From: Pedobacter glucosidilyticus | Lineage (GTDB): Bacteria > Bacteroidota > Bacteroidia > Sphingobacteriales > Sphingobacteriaceae | Assembly: GCF_002483235.1 (NCBI RefSeq) | Contig: NZ_DLHN01000022.1 | Location: 62,001-126,000, forward strand | DNA length: 64,000 bases | Direction of reading: 5' to 3' | Shown here: positions 62,270 to 64,000 of the stretch, piece after piece | How positions within the stretch are numbered: the first letter of the stretch is position 1 | Layout of the letters: each line of letters begins with the position of its first letter | Notes under the pieces: model-generated | What the model was told of the DNA's origin: nothing | The model's input: the letters and a program-made list of their open reading frames with translations, nothing else | Database searches by the model: none | Program-made: the position numbers and the translations under genes

Positions 62270-62793
62270 TGATGTTTATTAGAAAAGGTTCTTTAGCAGA
62301 CAAAGAAGCACTTTTTAATTTATATCTGGATGTTTCTAAAAACCAAAATGGCATTGCCAGAGCACCAGAAGAAATTGATGTAACCTTTATAGATGATGTT
62401 TTTAACAATATCATTAAAAAAGAAGGTTTATTATTTTTAGGAGAAGAAAGAACAACAGAAAAAGTTATTGCTGCTATTCATGCTCATAAATATGGCATAG
62501 GAATTTTTGATCATGTCTTAACTCATTTAACCATTTTGGTACATCCAGATTATCAACAACAGGGATTAGGGACTGAACTTTTTCAAAAATTTTTGGGTGA
62601 GATAGAAAAGCATCGGCCAGATGTTAAAAGGGTAGAGTTAGAATCAAGAGCATCTAACAAAAAAGCCTTAAGAGTTTATCAAAAACTGGGTTTTAAACAT
62701 GAGGGTATCTTGTATCAAAAAACAAGAAATATAAATGGTTCTTTTGAGGATAGTTATGTTTTTGCTTGGGAGAATAAAAACTTCTTGTACTAA
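62269..62793 (+). CDS. GNAT-family N-acetyltransferase (RimI-like)
   Basis: Protein of 174 residues: IRKGSLADKEALFNL start, LTILVHPDYQQQGLGTELFQKF (acetyl-CoA loop Q-x-x-G-L-G) and ESRASNKKALRVYQKLGFKHEG. It reads with thiL (overlap of 1 bp); ATG at 62269 is followed directly by a second ATG. Substrate unknown. Confidence 0.9.
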   Translation: MMFIRKGSLADKEALFNLYLDVSKNQNGIARAPEEIDVTFIDDVFNNIIKKEGLLFLGEERTTEKVIAAIHAHKYGIGIFDHVLTHLTILVHPDYQQQGLGTELFQKFLGEIEKHRPDVKRVELESRASNKKALRVYQKLGFKHEGILYQKTRNINGSFEDSYVFAWENKNFLY

Positions 62794-64000
62794 TTTTCCT
62801 CTTCTGGTTTAAACATTAAGAGGTTTAATAAATCAGGTTTAAAAACTTCATTGGCTATTTCTAAAATTTCTGATGCACTAACAGCATTTAATTTATCAAA
62901 TACCTCTTCTAAAGAATCTACCCTATTAAAATCTATTAAACTTTTTGCCATAGATATTAAAACTCCCATACGGTTTTCTTCTCCTAACGCAATCTGACCA
63001 ATAAATTTTTGTTTAGCTTGTTGTAATTGCAGCGTACCTAATTTTTGTTCTCGTAGTTTCTTTAGTTCTTTATGCACCAGTTTTAAAGCTTTATTTGCTT
63101 TTTCCTCATCGGTACCAAAGTAAATAGAAAAGATTCCAGAGTCACTAAAAGCTGTATAATTAGATTCTATGGTATAAGCAATACCATACTTTTCTCTTAT
63201 TTCCAAATTTAACCGAGAACTCATGCCGTTACCACCAATAAGATTATTTAACAGTAATAAACCATGTTTTTTATCATCATGAAAAGAATAAGCATGGCTA
63301 CCTAAAATACAATGTGTTTGGTTAATAGGTTTGGCTATAATAAGCTCTTGTTTAGAGTTAGGAATTGGTTTTAAACGCTGTTTTTCTTTTGTATTTTCTT
63401 GGATGATACCAAAATATTTATCGCATAGAGCCCAAACTTTAGATGTTTTATAATTTCCACTAACAGCAAAAACTATTTCATGCGTATTATAAGTTCTAGC
63501 TATAAAATTTAAAATATCTGTTTTTTTGAAGGCACAAACAGAATCTTTTGTTCCTAAAATGTTTTCCCCTAAAGTATTTCCTTTAAATAATAAGCTTTCA
63601 AAATCATCATTTATAGCCTCTTCGGGCTGATCTTCATAGCTTAATATTTCATCGATAATAACGCCTTTTTCTTTTTCCATTTCTTTTTCTGGAAACGTAG
63701 AGAAAAAGGCAATATCTTGTAATAAGTCTATAGAGCGCTCTAAATGTTCTTTTAAAAAAGATGCATGTAAGCAAGTATATTCTTTAGTTGTATAGGCGTT
63801 TAAATCTGCTCCTACTACTTCTAAACGATTTAAAATCTGATTGGTATTACGTTTTTTGGTTCCTTTAAAGAGTAAATGCTCAATAAAATGAGCTAAACCT
63901 GGTTTACCCTCCTCTTCATCTCTTGCGCCAGCATTAATAATTAAACAACAATGCCCAATAGGCGAAACCGTTGGTTTAAATAATATTCTAATGCCATTTC
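62790..64000 (-). CDS. M16-family zinc peptidase (insulinase/pitrilysin), cut at its N-terminus by the window edge
   Basis: The frame runs from 62790 to the right edge without a stop; the ATG at 63680 is internal, since conserved sequence continues upstream. Zinc site HxxEH is present as HFIEH, preceded by NAGARDEEEGKPGLA and followed by KGTKKRNTNQILNRLE. Later segments KGVIIDEIL (second-part Glu), and YGIAYTIESNYTAFSDSGIFSIYFGT are typical of the M16B/MPP-like group. 403 visible codons are most of the usual length, so roughly the first ten residues are missing. It overlaps the convergent GNAT gene by 4 bp. Confidence 0.9.
   Translation of the reverse strand, partial: NGIRILFKPTVSPIGHCCLIINAGARDEEEGKPGLAHFIEHLLFKGTKKRNTNQILNRLEVVGADLNAYTTKEYTCLHASFLKEHLERSIDLLQDIAFFSTFPEKEMEKEKGVIIDEILSYEDQPEEAINDDFESLLFKGNTLGENILGTKDSVCAFKKTDILNFIARTYNTHEIVFAVSGNYKTSKVWALCDKYFGIIQENTKEKQRLKPIPNSKQELIIAKPINQTHCILGSHAYSFHDDKKHGLLLLNNLIGGNGMSSRLNLEIREKYGIAYTIESNYTAFSDSGIFSIYFGTDEEKANKALKLVHKELKKLREQKLGTLQLQQAKQKFIGQIALGEENRMGVLISMAKSLIDFNRVDSLEEVFDKLNAVSASEILEIANEVFKPDLLNLLMFKPEEEN

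Noticed and set aside
1..64000. CRISPR arrays, tRNA genes, insertion sequences, prophage genes
   Set aside because: The gaps between genes were read on both strands; no regularly spaced repeats, cloverleaf-type sequences, transposase or phage genes were recognised.

Overview
The window is AT-rich chromosomal DNA from a member of the Bacteroidota, most likely a Sphingobacteriaceae (Pedobacter-like) bacterium. The evidence is a complete SusC/SusD pair with its own FecI-type sigma factor and FecR-type anti-sigma factor, a type IX secretion (T9SS) sorting domain, the futalosine (MqnB/MqnD) menaquinone route, the families DUF4175, DUF3127 and DUF4153, weak or absent Shine-Dalgarno sequences, and several TAnnTTTG-type -7 boxes. 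No tRNA, rRNA, CRISPR array, transposase or prophage module was seen. Most of the window is core chromosome.

Layout. 1-5.5 kb: 5' part of a membrane protein running off the left edge, fabD, the pterin pair folE and a 6-pyruvoyl/6-carboxy-tetrahydropterin synthase, then mqnB and mqnD. 5.5-16 kb: an FtsX-type permease, hydrolases, a rhomboid protease, prolyl oligopeptidase, rmuC, a DUF1003 protein and a zinc membrane protease. 15.6-19 kb: a tightly packed operon of a secreted PafA-type phosphatase, thiE, a thiamine pyrophosphokinase-like gene and a GNAT gene. 19.2-31.3 kb: a Sus-like locus (ECF sigma, FecR, SusC, SusD, two glycerophosphodiesterases, a fibre-like protein, a LamG-like T9SS protein) with no visible glycoside hydrolase. 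31.4-37.7 kb: an rRNA methyltransferase, a DUF3127 protein, a two-component system and a DUF4153 membrane protein. 37.8-40.9 kb: rplS, trmD and rimM, with three small regulator-like genes lying between rplS and trmD. 41-49 kb: an NPP-like phosphatase, lipoprotein MsrA, the YifB/ComM ATPase, a large DUF4175 coiled-coil protein, an RsbW-like ATPase and ybeY. 49-64 kb: pirin, an NAD(P)-binding protein, the ABC-F protein Uup, mnmG, an Ig-like lipoprotein, a gamma carbonic anhydrase-like protein, divergent nadB and nadA, an S41 protease, thiL, a GNAT gene and the 3'-truncated-by-window M16 peptidase (its first codons lie off the right edge).

Most notable signals. Two perfect 16-bp parS-type palindromes (core CACGTG) sit in the 72-bp gap before mnmG, and a 14/16 match lies inside nadA; this suggests the window is in the origin-proximal ParB-binding domain. 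The Sus-like locus appears built for phosphodiesters rather than glycans. The PafA-thiE-TPK operon suggests salvage of thiamine phosphates. The small cassette between rplS and trmD holds a degenerate histidine-kinase-like protein overlapping an HTH-like gene. The pterin synthase carries the CxxxxxHGH spacing of the tetrahydrobiopterin-type subfamily, not the CxxxHGH of typical QueD.
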